Positions 23,843 through 31,838 of a stretch of DNA of 38,768 nucleotides are shown here, in pieces. Numbering within the stretch: position 1 is the first letter of the stretch; every line of letters starts with the position of its first letter. Location: positions 1 through 38,768 of the forward strand of contig JASHQQ010000386.1 in assembly GCA_030039035.1 (NCBI GenBank), given 5' to 3'. The notes beneath the pieces are model-generated. The model was not told the origin of the DNA and did not search any database. It saw only the letters and a list, made by a program, of their open reading frames with translations. Position numbers and translations under genes: made by a program. Origin of the DNA: Acidobacteriaceae bacterium. Lineage in GTDB: Bacteria; Acidobacteriota; Terriglobia; Terriglobales; Acidobacteriaceae.

Positions 23843-25467
23843 CGTTGCCCGTCCAGGCGAAGGTCTTCCGCATTCCACGCCAGCGCGGGCTCGAGAACCG
23901 CGGGCTGCACCCCCTTGAGGTGCGGCGAAGCCGCAACCAGGACGTTCGGGTAGACGAGATAGATGAACGGTTGCTCGTCGGCGACGATTTGCTGCACGCG
24001 GTCGACAGCCTGTTTGCGCGTGGTCATGCTCAAGCTGGAGGCCTGGCGGTCCATCGCGCGGTCAATCTCCGCCTCCCATGCGGTCGCCGGCGCCTTCTCC
24101 GACGGATCCCACTGATGATTGGGAGACGAGCTGAGCCAGATGTTCATCATCGCGTTGGGATCGGGATCGACGTTTTCAAGGCCAAGCAGGCAGGCTTCGT
24201 AGTCCTGGGTGTGCATCAGGCGCTCGATCAGCGCGGGAAAATCGAGCGCGACCACGTTCACCTGCATTCCCAGAGCCGCCAGATCCTGCTGGATCAGCGT
24301 CGCCATCTTCATGCGCGCGGCGTTGCCGGCATTGGTGAGAATGGAGAATTTCACCGCATGACCGGCGGAGTCCTGAAGAGTGTCTCCGTCCAGATGAAAG
24401 CCCGTGCGGGCCAGAGCGGCCCTGGCAGCCGCCACATCGGTGTGCGGCGCAGAGATCTGATGGTCATACCACTCACTGTTGGCCGGCGAGATGAAGCTGT
24501 AGGCCGGCGTGGCGTGCCCCAGATAGGCGATGCGGGCGAGATCCGCGCGATGGATGGCCTGCGAGACGGCGAGGCGGAAGTCGCGGCTTTCGAACCATGA
24601 TTTTTCCCAGGCGGGGAGCGGCGCGTTCGGGGCCTGGTTGAACCACATCTGCTCGGTGTTCAGCGAGGGTCCAAGATCGCGCACCGCCGCCGGATCCTTC
24701 TTTTGCACAAGCTCGAAATAGTCCGGCGGAACGCCGTCGATGAGATCGTAGTCGCCGCGTTCGAAAAGGCGGATCTCCTGCTCGTGGTTTTCGAGCACAT
24801 CGAGACGGATGCCCGACGCATAAGGCAAAGCGGCTCCGCCCGCGGCGGCGTAATGAGGATTGGCGCGCAGGCGCACAAACCGGGAACGCCGATACTCGGC
24901 CACGACAAATGGCCCGGCGGTCACGCGGCCTTCGCTGGGACGCTCGGCCGGCTCGATGGCGATCTCGTCGAAGACCTTGCCGATGCCAATCACGCGCCGG
25001 GGCAGATGGACGATCACGGCGCCCGCATCGGGCGCATCTACAGTGACGTCGGCGGGAGACACGAACTCCTCGGCGACCGGCGCGCCGGTATCCTTGCGCA
25101 GAACGCGGCGGATCGACCAGGCCACATCCCGCGACGTGAGGCTGCTGCCGTCGGAGAACTCGAGTCCCGGACGGAGCCGGAACGTGATCGTTTTGCCGTC
25201 GGAAGACAGTTTCCAGCTTTCGGCGAGCCGCGGCTCGACCTTTTGCGTCAGGCGATTGAAGCGCAGCAGCACGCCGGCGGTGAGATAGCGCACCTGTTCC
25301 GACTCCTGGTCGTCGACCTTGGCCGGGTCGAAGGTTTTGGGGTCGTAGCCGATGGTCCATACCAGTTCGCCGGGCTTGCGCGGCGCGGCCTGGGCCCGGC
25401 ACAGATCGGCGAGTATAACCGCGAGAATCAGCGAAGCACAAAGGAGCAGCCAGCGGAAAAGGCGCAT
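23839..25467 (-). CDS. Extracellular solute-binding protein, family 5 (peptide/oligopeptide)
   Basis: The 542-residue periplasmic receptor delivers peptides or similar solutes to the permeases. A signal peptide spans about 1-25 (MRLFRWLLLCASLILAVILA). The SBP_bac_5 fold shows its usual landmarks: WTIGYDPKTFDPAKV near the N-terminus, PRLAESWKLSSDGKTITFRL, VENVDPDPNAMMNIWLSS-like cleft residues (LENVDPDPNA), and QPFIYLVYPN near the end. The ATG at 25467 overlaps the last base of the dppC-like stop (TAATG). The frame extends upstream but only as a shadow of that permease gene. No lipobox Cys is evident at the cleavage site, so it is probably soluble in the periplasm. The ligand could be peptides, nickel or opines; peptide is the usual default. 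Confidence 0.92.
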   Translation of the reverse strand: MRLFRWLLLCASLILAVILADLCRAQAAPRKPGELVWTIGYDPKTFDPAKVDDQESEQVRYLTAGVLLRFNRLTQKVEPRLAESWKLSSDGKTITFRLRPGLEFSDGSSLTSRDVAWSIRRVLRKDTGAPVAEEFVSPADVTVDAPDAGAVIVHLPRRVIGIGKVFDEIAIEPAERPSEGRVTAGPFVVAEYRRSRFVRLRANPHYAAAGGAALPYASGIRLDVLENHEQEIRLFERGDYDLIDGVPPDYFELVQKKDPAAVRDLGPSLNTEQMWFNQAPNAPLPAWEKSWFESRDFRLAVSQAIHRADLARIAYLGHATPAYSFISPANSEWYDHQISAPHTDVAAARAALARTGFHLDGDTLQDSAGHAVKFSILTNAGNAARMKMATLIQQDLAALGMQVNVVALDFPALIERLMHTQDYEACLLGLENVDPDPNAMMNIWLSSSPNHQWDPSEKAPATAWEAEIDRAMDRQASSLSMTTRKQAVDRVQQIVADEQPFIYLVYPNVLVAASPHLKGVQPAVLEPALAWNAEDLRLDGQR

Positions 25468-26258
25468 TATTCCACCTCCACGGCAATGGCATCGAGAAGC
25501 AGGAGGACGACAACAAGAAGCGCGACGGGAAAGTAGACCCATCGGGTCTGCATGAGCATTGCGGAATTGTCGAGTTCAAGGAGCATGCCGCCCCACGAGG
25601 GCAGCGGCTCGCCAACGCCCAGACCCAGCGCGCCGAGGTTTGCCTCGGCGATGACGAACGCCGGGATGCAGACGAGGAACTGCGGCACCAGGAGCGGAAG
25701 CAGATTGGGAATCGCGTGACGAACGATTTGTACCGGGCGCAAACCCGATGCGCGCGTGTGCAGCATCCATTCGGCATTTCTGAGATTCAACGCTCCGCGC
25801 CAGACGGCCCGTGCGCACGCCGGCCAACCCAACGCGGCGAGTACGAGAAAGGTAATCGCCGCCGAGTTTGCGGGAGATGTGGTCAGCGGCAGCGCGGAAC
25901 GGACCATCATGAGCAGAAAGAGCCACGGCAGCGCGAGAAACACGTCGCAGGCCAGCATGGCCAGCCAGCCGACGGATGCCGGCCCGAAGGCAGCGAGCGT
26001 GCCCACGGCCGCAGCGGCCGCCGTGGTGATCGCAGAAGCTGCGATGGCTCCGGCCAGGCTGAGCAGGAAGGCCGCCGAGACGCGCACCAGGCGATCGCGG
26101 CCCAGCTCATCGGTGCCTGCCGGGTGCTGTCGCGACGCCGTGGCCAGGGTCGCATCGCGATCCTGCCGCGAATAGCTCGCGCGCGGCGCAAGGAGAACGA
26201 TGGAGGCGACAAGCACGAGGCCAACGAGCAAAGCCGCAACGGAGCGATTGAACCTCAT
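25467..26258 (-). CDS. ABC transporter permease, DppC-like
   Basis: A 263-residue inner-membrane protein with an N-terminal anchor helix (VAALLVGLVLVASIVLLAP) and about five further helices. The cytoplasmic EAA-type loop that contacts the ATPase is TRASGLRPVQIVRHAIPNLL, followed by the DppC-typical AEANLGALGLGVGEPLPSWG. It pairs with the DppB-like permease to form the channel. The ATG at 26258 overlaps the upstream permease stop (ATGA), and its own TAA overlaps the next ATG, so translation is coupled through the operon. The start is taken at the second Met (MRFNRSV). Confidence 0.88.
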   Translation of the reverse strand: MRFNRSVAALLVGLVLVASIVLLAPRASYSRQDRDATLATASRQHPAGTDELGRDRLVRVSAAFLLSLAGAIAASAITTAAAAAVGTLAAFGPASVGWLAMLACDVFLALPWLFLLMMVRSALPLTTSPANSAAITFLVLAALGWPACARAVWRGALNLRNAEWMLHTRASGLRPVQIVRHAIPNLLPLLVPQFLVCIPAFVIAEANLGALGLGVGEPLPSWGGMLLELDNSAMLMQTRWVYFPVALLVVVLLLLDAIAVEVE

Positions 26259-27112
26259 GCGCTTCTCCATTCACCGGCGCGATCGGGTGCAACTCCAGAG
26301 AGCGTGACCGCCAGCGCCATGATCATGGTGATGGCGAGCAGCACGGGCAGATCGCGGTTCATGGCCGCATTCCATGCCAGTTGGCCAAGCCCGGGCACGT
26401 TGAAGAGGACTTCGACCGGCACCAGCGCGCTCAACGCCGTCACGATGGAGAGCGTGGCCAGCGCGGCAAGCTGCGGAGCGAGCGACGGGAACAGATGAAA
26501 GCGAAGAATCCGCCACGTCCTTATGCCCTGCGCCCGCGCCTGCAGCACATGCGGCTCGAGCCAGGCCTTGCGCAATGCGCGATGCAAGAATTTGAAATCC
26601 CGCGCGGCGAGAAGCAAAGCCATCACCAGTACCGGGCCTCCGCAGCCGGACAGCAGGCAGAGCGTCGCCATGGCCGCGGTGGGAATGGCCAGCAGAAGCG
26701 TTGACGGCGCCTGCCAGACCGCCGCCGGGTTGCGGCCCGCGCTGGAGAAGAGGGCGGCCACAATGGCCAAGGCCCAGGCGAGGACCAGAGATCGGACCAT
26801 CAGACCACCAGTCACCGCCAGCCGCGGGCGAATCAGCCCGGAAACGGGAACGTCATATTGCCGCGAGATTCCCGCGTTTCCCTTTGCCCACCCCCCGATC
26901 TCGGCAGACAACATCCCGAGCAACGAATGGCTTCGTGCCGTCTCCTGCGAGAGCTCGACGCGAGCGGCAACGGCATAGCGCGAATCCATCTCGCGCGCAT
27001 CGCTCAGGTACCCCGGGGCAAAGCGCACCAGAACCGTCGAACCGGCAATCACGAGCACGACAATCGCCAGCGCGCGCGCCAGCCACCTTGCAATTGAAAT
27101 TGCGGATTTCAT
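26255..27112 (-). CDS. ABC transporter permease, DppB-like
   Basis: A 285-residue inner-membrane permease with an N-terminal helix (ALAIVVLVIAGSTVLVRFAPG), the usual periplasmic loop, then four to five helices. The EAA loop reads QARAQGIRTWRILRFHLFPS, and the end has the family-typical VEVLFNVPGLGQLAWNAAMNRDLPV. It is shorter than most DppB proteins (about 310-340 residues). The ATG at 27112 overlaps the stop codon of the HD-GYP/GGDEF gene by four bases (ATGA), so the transporter is expressed together with that signalling protein. Confidence 0.87.
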   Translation of the reverse strand: MKSAISIARWLARALAIVVLVIAGSTVLVRFAPGYLSDAREMDSRYAVAARVELSQETARSHSLLGMLSAEIGGWAKGNAGISRQYDVPVSGLIRPRLAVTGGLMVRSLVLAWALAIVAALFSSAGRNPAAVWQAPSTLLLAIPTAAMATLCLLSGCGGPVLVMALLLAARDFKFLHRALRKAWLEPHVLQARAQGIRTWRILRFHLFPSLAPQLAALATLSIVTALSALVPVEVLFNVPGLGQLAWNAAMNRDLPVLLAITMIMALAVTLSGVAPDRAGEWRSA

Positions 27113-29574
27113 CGCGCCGATACACCTGCGAGGAGACGCCGCGGCTCGCGATGGCCTCGCTGTTCCATCGAGTTCCGCCTGTCGATTTCCAGCCTTCGCT
27201 CAGCCTTGGCCAGCAGCTCTTCGGCTCCATCGCCGTCCTGGGGATAAAACGCCGATCCCACGCTCAATGAAAGGCCCGTTTCGATCTGCTGGCCGGCGCA
27301 CATCCGCTCCACAACGAGATGGAGAATCTCCAGTTGGGCGTCCGCCGAGGAGGCGTCCATGGCAGGGAACAGGAAGGCAAATTCGTCCCCGCCGATGCGG
27401 GCAACCGTGTCGTCGGGTCCGCAGCAGTCGCGGAACCCGCGGGCGATGGAGCGCAGGAGCTGATTGCCGGCTGCGTACCCATAACCATCGTTGACTTTCC
27501 TGAACGACCGGAGATCGCACGCGATCACGGCGAACGACTGGGCCTTGGCGCGCGCCGATTCCAGCTCGGCATCGGTCCGCTCCAGGAAACGGCCCAGATT
27601 CGACAACTGCGTCAACGCATCGGTCTTCGGCTCCTGGAACGGCGCCATCGGCGCGAACTGGTAGCGCAACGTGTTCTCAAGGGCAAGCGAAAACCTCGGT
27701 TCGATCGCCTGCAGGACGCGCAGATCGTCTTTTGCGAAGGCCGCCTGCTTCGATGAGCAGACCGTCAGCACGCCCAATATGGCGCCGCTCAGATTGAACA
27801 GCGGAATCGAGAGCGCCGAACTGGATCCGGCAAAGGATCCGCTTCCGGACAGATAGTTCGGTTCCACCGTGGGATTGCCGTTGACGATGGGCCGTGCGCT
27901 CTGCGCCACCCAGCCCGAGAGTCCTTCACCGGCCGGTATCGGCTGCGCCGAGAACGCACTGGCGCTTCGACCGCCGGAGTAGAGCGGAATCACCGCGTCG
28001 TCCTGCTTGCGGTAGACGACGAGGCACTCGAAGGGAAGCAAAGGCTGCAGGCGCGCGCAAACCATCGCGCTCAACTCGGCCGGGCTGAGGGAGGTTCCCA
28101 TGGCCTGTTCGAGCTCGAGGAGCGACTTGGCTTCCTGAGCGGCCGCGGCAATCCGGCCCAGCAATCCGAGCCGCGGTTGAGCGCATGCGCCGGCGTCAGA
28201 CGCCTTCTCCGCCCCTTCGGCGCCCTGCTCCTGCGCAAACCCTGCTCCGGGCGCGACGCCGCGCTCGATGAAAAGATCAGTCTTCAGCGGTTCGACTTCC
28301 TCGATCTGCTGGCGCGCCATCTCCTCGAGTCCGAGATACCGTTCTTCGAGCAGCTTGACCACGACCGGATCGAACTGGATGCCGGCCTTGCTCCTCACAA
28401 AAGCCATCGCCTGCCCGATCGGCAGGGCCTTGCGATAGGGCCGGTCGGAAGCCAGGGCGTCGAAGCAATCGACGGCGGTGAGGATGCGCGCCCCGATGGG
28501 GATCTCCTCGCCCTTCAATCCACCCGGATAGCCGCTTCCATCCCATGCCTCGTGATGCGAGCGCACGATGGGAACGACCGGATAGGGAAAGTGCACGCGT
28601 TCCAGGATGTCGGCGCCCACCACCGGATGGATCTTCATCTTCTCGAACTCTTCGGGGGTGAGCTTGCCGGGCTTGTTGATGATGTATTCGGGCACCGCCA
28701 GCTTGCCGATGTCGTGCAGAAACGACGCGGTGACCAGAGCCCGCATGAGCGGCTGATCGAGGCCCATCAGCTTGCCCAGCTCGGAGACATAAACGCGAAC
28801 ACGCATCAGGTGCCGGTGCGTGTTCTTGTCCTTGGCCTCGACGGCCATGGCGAGGCCCTCGATGGTGCGAAGGTGCAAGGCTTCGGTCTCGGCAATGTGG
28901 CGTTCGCGGTCGCGGACTCTCGCCATCTGCGCCATGTAGGCGCGGTAGACGGTGTAGACCATCGGAATCAGCAGCAGCGATGTGAGCCAGCCGAAGTGGA
29001 TCCCGACCCAATCCGCCGAGGCGGCCAGAACTGCTCCCACAAAGTAGAACGGCAGGTACCAGGGGAACTCCTGGAGCCATTTCCGGGCAGGCGAAGCGCC
29101 GGACTCCCAGCCGAGAATCAGCGCGAGAGGGATGGTGTTGGCCAGAAAGTAGACCGTGGCCGCAACCGCAAGCGCCGGCGCGACTTCCCGATTCAGCAGC
29201 GTGAGCGACGCCACATACGTGTGCCAGGCCAGCACCGTGGCCGTAGTCACGTTGGCCACATTGAAGAGGATCTGGATCAGGCTGAAGGGCTTGATGACGC
29301 GGATGCGGCACTGAGCCAGGACGCTCGAAGCGGCCAGCAGCGTGGCCTGCAGCGGCGAAAGCTGCAGGATGCCCAGCAGGATGAAGGGAAAATTCACCGA
29401 CATCGTGCCGTCGCTCCTGGGCATGGCCACCTTCATCCCCGAGCTGAGAAGGATGGCGACCAGGTACACGAAGAAGTGAATCCATTGCGAGGAGAAGTAT
29501 CCGTCGGTCGAATACAAACTCGCAATGGCTCCAGCCACAACCGCGCATACCAGAGCCTTGACCCGAAATGTCAT
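27109..29574 (-). CDS. Membrane c-di-GMP protein, HD-GYP phosphodiesterase + GAF + GGDEF cyclase
   Basis: 821 residues. About six to seven membrane helices (7-210) are followed by an HD-GYP domain (235-430) with HDIGKL (287-292), HHEAWDGSGYPGGLKGEE (340-357) and the metal-binding HPVVGADIL region. A linker, a GAF domain (485-635) and a C-terminal GGDEF domain follow, with CDLRSFRKVND (686-696) and an intact GGDEF at 728-732. The RxxD inhibitory site before GGDEF is not conserved (GPDD), so product inhibition is probably absent. Both making and breaking of c-di-GMP look possible. HD-GYP usually precedes no GGDEF, so the order is less common. The ATG at 29574 has only a weak upstream site (TTGAGA). 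It is the first gene of a five-gene overlapping operon with a peptide transporter, which suggests that transport and c-di-GMP signalling are linked. Confidence 0.9.
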   Translation of the reverse strand: MTFRVKALVCAVVAGAIASLYSTDGYFSSQWIHFFVYLVAILLSSGMKVAMPRSDGTMSVNFPFILLGILQLSPLQATLLAASSVLAQCRIRVIKPFSLIQILFNVANVTTATVLAWHTYVASLTLLNREVAPALAVAATVYFLANTIPLALILGWESGASPARKWLQEFPWYLPFYFVGAVLAASADWVGIHFGWLTSLLLIPMVYTVYRAYMAQMARVRDRERHIAETEALHLRTIEGLAMAVEAKDKNTHRHLMRVRVYVSELGKLMGLDQPLMRALVTASFLHDIGKLAVPEYIINKPGKLTPEEFEKMKIHPVVGADILERVHFPYPVVPIVRSHHEAWDGSGYPGGLKGEEIPIGARILTAVDCFDALASDRPYRKALPIGQAMAFVRSKAGIQFDPVVVKLLEERYLGLEEMARQQIEEVEPLKTDLFIERGVAPGAGFAQEQGAEGAEKASDAGACAQPRLGLLGRIAAAAQEAKSLLELEQAMGTSLSPAELSAMVCARLQPLLPFECLVVYRKQDDAVIPLYSGGRSASAFSAQPIPAGEGLSGWVAQSARPIVNGNPTVEPNYLSGSGSFAGSSSALSIPLFNLSGAILGVLTVCSSKQAAFAKDDLRVLQAIEPRFSLALENTLRYQFAPMAPFQEPKTDALTQLSNLGRFLERTDAELESARAKAQSFAVIACDLRSFRKVNDGYGYAAGNQLLRSIARGFRDCCGPDDTVARIGGDEFAFLFPAMDASSADAQLEILHLVVERMCAGQQIETGLSLSVGSAFYPQDGDGAEELLAKAERRLEIDRRNSMEQRGHREPRRLLAGVSAR

Positions 29575-29990
29575 GATGCAATCTCAAGCGGGTCCTGAAG
29601 CGGGCGTGTCCTCATTGCGCGACCCCCCTCGCCTGCTTCCGGACCTCAAAAAACGTTCGAAAACGACACACTTTCAGCCAATATGCTACCCATGACTGAA
29701 GGCGCGCCCAATGCGTCTTTCGTGGACAGGATTCACACGATCAGGGCATCGGCAGCGCGAAAGAGCCGCGAAGAGCTTGCGAATGGAGGAGTCGCCGCGC
29801 GCCGGCCCTGGCTTGCCTTAGCCAGCGTCGCCGGACTAGGCTATCGGCATGCATCGATGTCGTTAACACCGCCCGGTGGCTGCTCCGATGCCCGCGTGCC
29901 CGGTTCCGGCATTCATTCGGCCCACCAGGCGGCTCGCCACCAAGACCCCCAGGAAACCACGAGAAAACCCATCCCAGCGAGGAGACGATT
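29575..29990. other. Divergent intergenic region before cysK
   Basis: About 415 bases separate the c-di-GMP operon from cysK. A 110-codon plus frame (29683-30015) runs into cysK in another phase, has no domain and no convincing start, and is not called. A weak promoter-like pair on the plus strand, TTGCCT (29813-29818) and TAGGCT (29837-29842) with 18 bp between, may serve cysK. I see no T-box or riboswitch-like structure by eye. Confidence 0.35.
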
Positions 29991-30965
29991 ATGGCGCGCA
30001 TTGCCGCTGATGTGACGGAACTGATTGGAAAAACGCCGCTGGTGCGGCTGAACCGCGTTGCCGCCGGGTTGCCCGGCACGGTGGTGGCCAAGCTCGAGGG
30101 CAAGAACCCTGCAGCCAGCGTGAAAGACCGCATCGGCTTTGCCATGGTCGACGCCGCCGAGAAGGCCGGCAAGATCAAACCGGGCGAGACGGTGCTGATC
30201 GAGCCCACCAGCGGCAATACCGGCATCGCGCTGGCGTTCGTCGCGGCCGTGAAAGGCTACAGGATCATCCTCACCATGCCGGAGACGATGAGCCAGGAGC
30301 GGCGCGTGCTGCTCAAGGCCTTCGGCGCGGAGATTGTGCTCACGCCGGGGCCGAACGGCATGAAGGGCGCGATCGCAAAAGCCGAGGAGATCCGCGCCAA
30401 CACGCCCAACGGATTCATCCTGCAACAGTTCGACAATCCCGCCAATCCCGCGATTCATCTCGCGACCACGGGTCCGGAGATCTGGGAAGACACCGACGGC
30501 AAGGTCGACATCCTGATCTCGGGCGTGGGCACGGGCGGCACGATCACGGGCGTGGCCCGCTATATCAAGCCCAGGAAGCCGGGGTTCAAAGCGATCGCGG
30601 TCGAGCCGACCGATAGCGCCGTGCTGAGCGGCGGCAAGCCCGGTCCGCACAAGATTCAAGGCCTGGGCGCGGGGTTCGTCCCCGGCGTTCTCGACACGAC
30701 CCTGGTCGACGAGGTCATCCAGGTCACCAATGAGGAGTCGGTGGAAATGGCGCGCCGGCTGCCGCTCGAAGAGGGCCTTTTTGTCGGCATCAGCTCGGGC
30801 GCGGCCGTGGCCGCGGCGCTGAAAGTGGCCGCCCGCGCCGAAAACAAGGGCAAGCTGATCGTGGTGGTGCTGCCCGACTTCGGCGAACGTTACCTCACGA
30901 GCGTGCTCTTCGATTCGCTGCGGCAGGAGGTTGCCGCGCTGGCGCCGGAGCCGGTTGCGGTGTAG
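29991..30965 (+). CDS. cysK: Cysteine synthase (O-acetylserine sulfhydrylase)
   Basis: A 324-residue PLP enzyme that replaces the acetyl group of O-acetylserine with sulfide to give cysteine. The Schiff-base Lys45 lies in [11 protein letters not shown], the substrate loop is PTSGNTG (about 74-80), the phosphate-binding loop [10 protein letters not shown], and the C-terminal Ser pocket SSGAAVAAA. The start and length match CysK rather than cystathionine beta-synthase (no CBS domains). The ATG at 29991 follows GAGGAG by six bases. cysE follows after 16 bp, so both steps from serine to cysteine are in one operon. The extreme C-terminus of CysE can normally insert in the CysK active site. Here that CysE tail ends VSMGEGI, with the terminal Ile typical of this interaction. 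Confidence 0.95.
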   Translation: MARIAADVTELIGKTPLVRLNRVAAGLPGTVVAKLEGKNPAASVKDRIGFAMVDAAEKAGKIKPGETVLIEPTSGNTGIALAFVAAVKGYRIILTMPETMSQERRVLLKAFGAEIVLTPGPNGMKGAIAKAEEIRANTPNGFILQQFDNPANPAIHLATTGPEIWEDTDGKVDILISGVGTGGTITGVARYIKPRKPGFKAIAVEPTDSAVLSGGKPGPHKIQGLGAGFVPGVLDTTLVDEVIQVTNEESVEMARRLPLEEGLFVGISSGAAVAAALKVAARAENKGKLIVVVLPDFGERYLTSVLFDSLRQEVAALAPEPVAV

Positions 30966-30981
30966 AGCCGGGGGCGCAGCG

Positions 30982-31710
30982 ATGTTCGATCGCATTCGCG
31001 AGGATATCCGCTCGGTGAAGGAGCGCGACCCGGCCGCGCGCTCCACGCTCGAGGTGCTGCTCTGCTATCCCGGGCTATGGGCAGTCTGGCACCATCGCCT
31101 CGCGCAAGCGCTGTGGCAGGCGAAAATGCGGCTTCTGGCGCGAATGCTTTCACAGATGAGCCGGTTCGTCACAGGAATCGAGATTCATCCCGGCGCACGG
31201 ATCGGCCGCAGGCTTTTCATCGATCATGGCGCGGGGGTCGTGATCGGCGAAACGGCGATCGTGGGCAACGATGTGACGCTCTACCAGGGCGTGACGCTGG
31301 GCGGCACGGGCAAGGAGCACGGCAAGCGCCATCCGACGCTGTGCGACGGCGTCTTTGTGGGCAACAACGCCAATCTGCTGGGCAACATCTGCATCGGGGA
31401 GAACTCGCGCGTTGGCGCGGGTTCGGTGGTGCTGGCCGATGTGCCACCCAACTCGACCGTCGTCGGCGTTCCCGCGCATATCGTCTATCGCGACGGTCAG
31501 CGGGTGCTCATTACCGACCCGAGGGAAATCAAGGACCCGCTGTCGGACGCCCTCATCGCCCTGGCGCTCCGCGTCGACCAGGTCGAACGGCTCTGCGGCC
31601 GGGCGGCGCAACCGGTCGAGCCCTTTGCCGCCGAAGAGGCTGAGCGCAGCGCCTACCGCGAGCAGTTGGAGCGCCTGCGCGACTATGTGTCGATGGGCGA
31701 GGGCATTTGA
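30982..31710 (+). CDS. cysE: Serine O-acetyltransferase
   Basis: A 242-residue left-handed beta-helix acetyltransferase that makes O-acetylserine from serine and acetyl-CoA. Residues 1-60 form the helical N-terminal part (the short, bacterial epsilon-type form). The hexapeptide repeats begin at [20 protein letters not shown], which contains the catalytic Asp-His pair. They continue through [23 protein letters not shown] to [13 protein letters not shown] further tail of about 65 residues ends in Ile, as expected for docking into CysK. The start is the ATG at 30982, 16 bp after the cysK stop; a weak purine stretch (GCCGGGGGCG) precedes it. Feedback inhibition by cysteine is usual for the family but not visible here. 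Confidence 0.94.
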   Translation: MFDRIREDIRSVKERDPAARSTLEVLLCYPGLWAVWHHRLAQALWQAKMRLLARMLSQMSRFVTGIEIHPGARIGRRLFIDHGAGVVIGETAIVGNDVTLYQGVTLGGTGKEHGKRHPTLCDGVFVGNNANLLGNICIGENSRVGAGSVVLADVPPNSTVVGVPAHIVYRDGQRVLITDPREIKDPLSDALIALALRVDQVERLCGRAAQPVEPFAAEEAERSAYREQLERLRDYVSMGEGI

Positions 31711-31838
31711 CTCATCGTCCGATTCAGGAAAAGCTCGATTCCGTTCCCGGTTTGGCACGTCAAGCCTTCGGTCTCGTCGAATTCAGCTAAAGTTCTCGCG
31801 CAACCCGCCCTAGTCTGCGGCAGGGGTGGTTCGGAGGA

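Noticed and set aside
29683..30015. 110-codon plus-strand frame before cysK
   Set aside because: Runs into cysK in another phase, has no domain and no Shine-Dalgarno; typical of GC-rich DNA.
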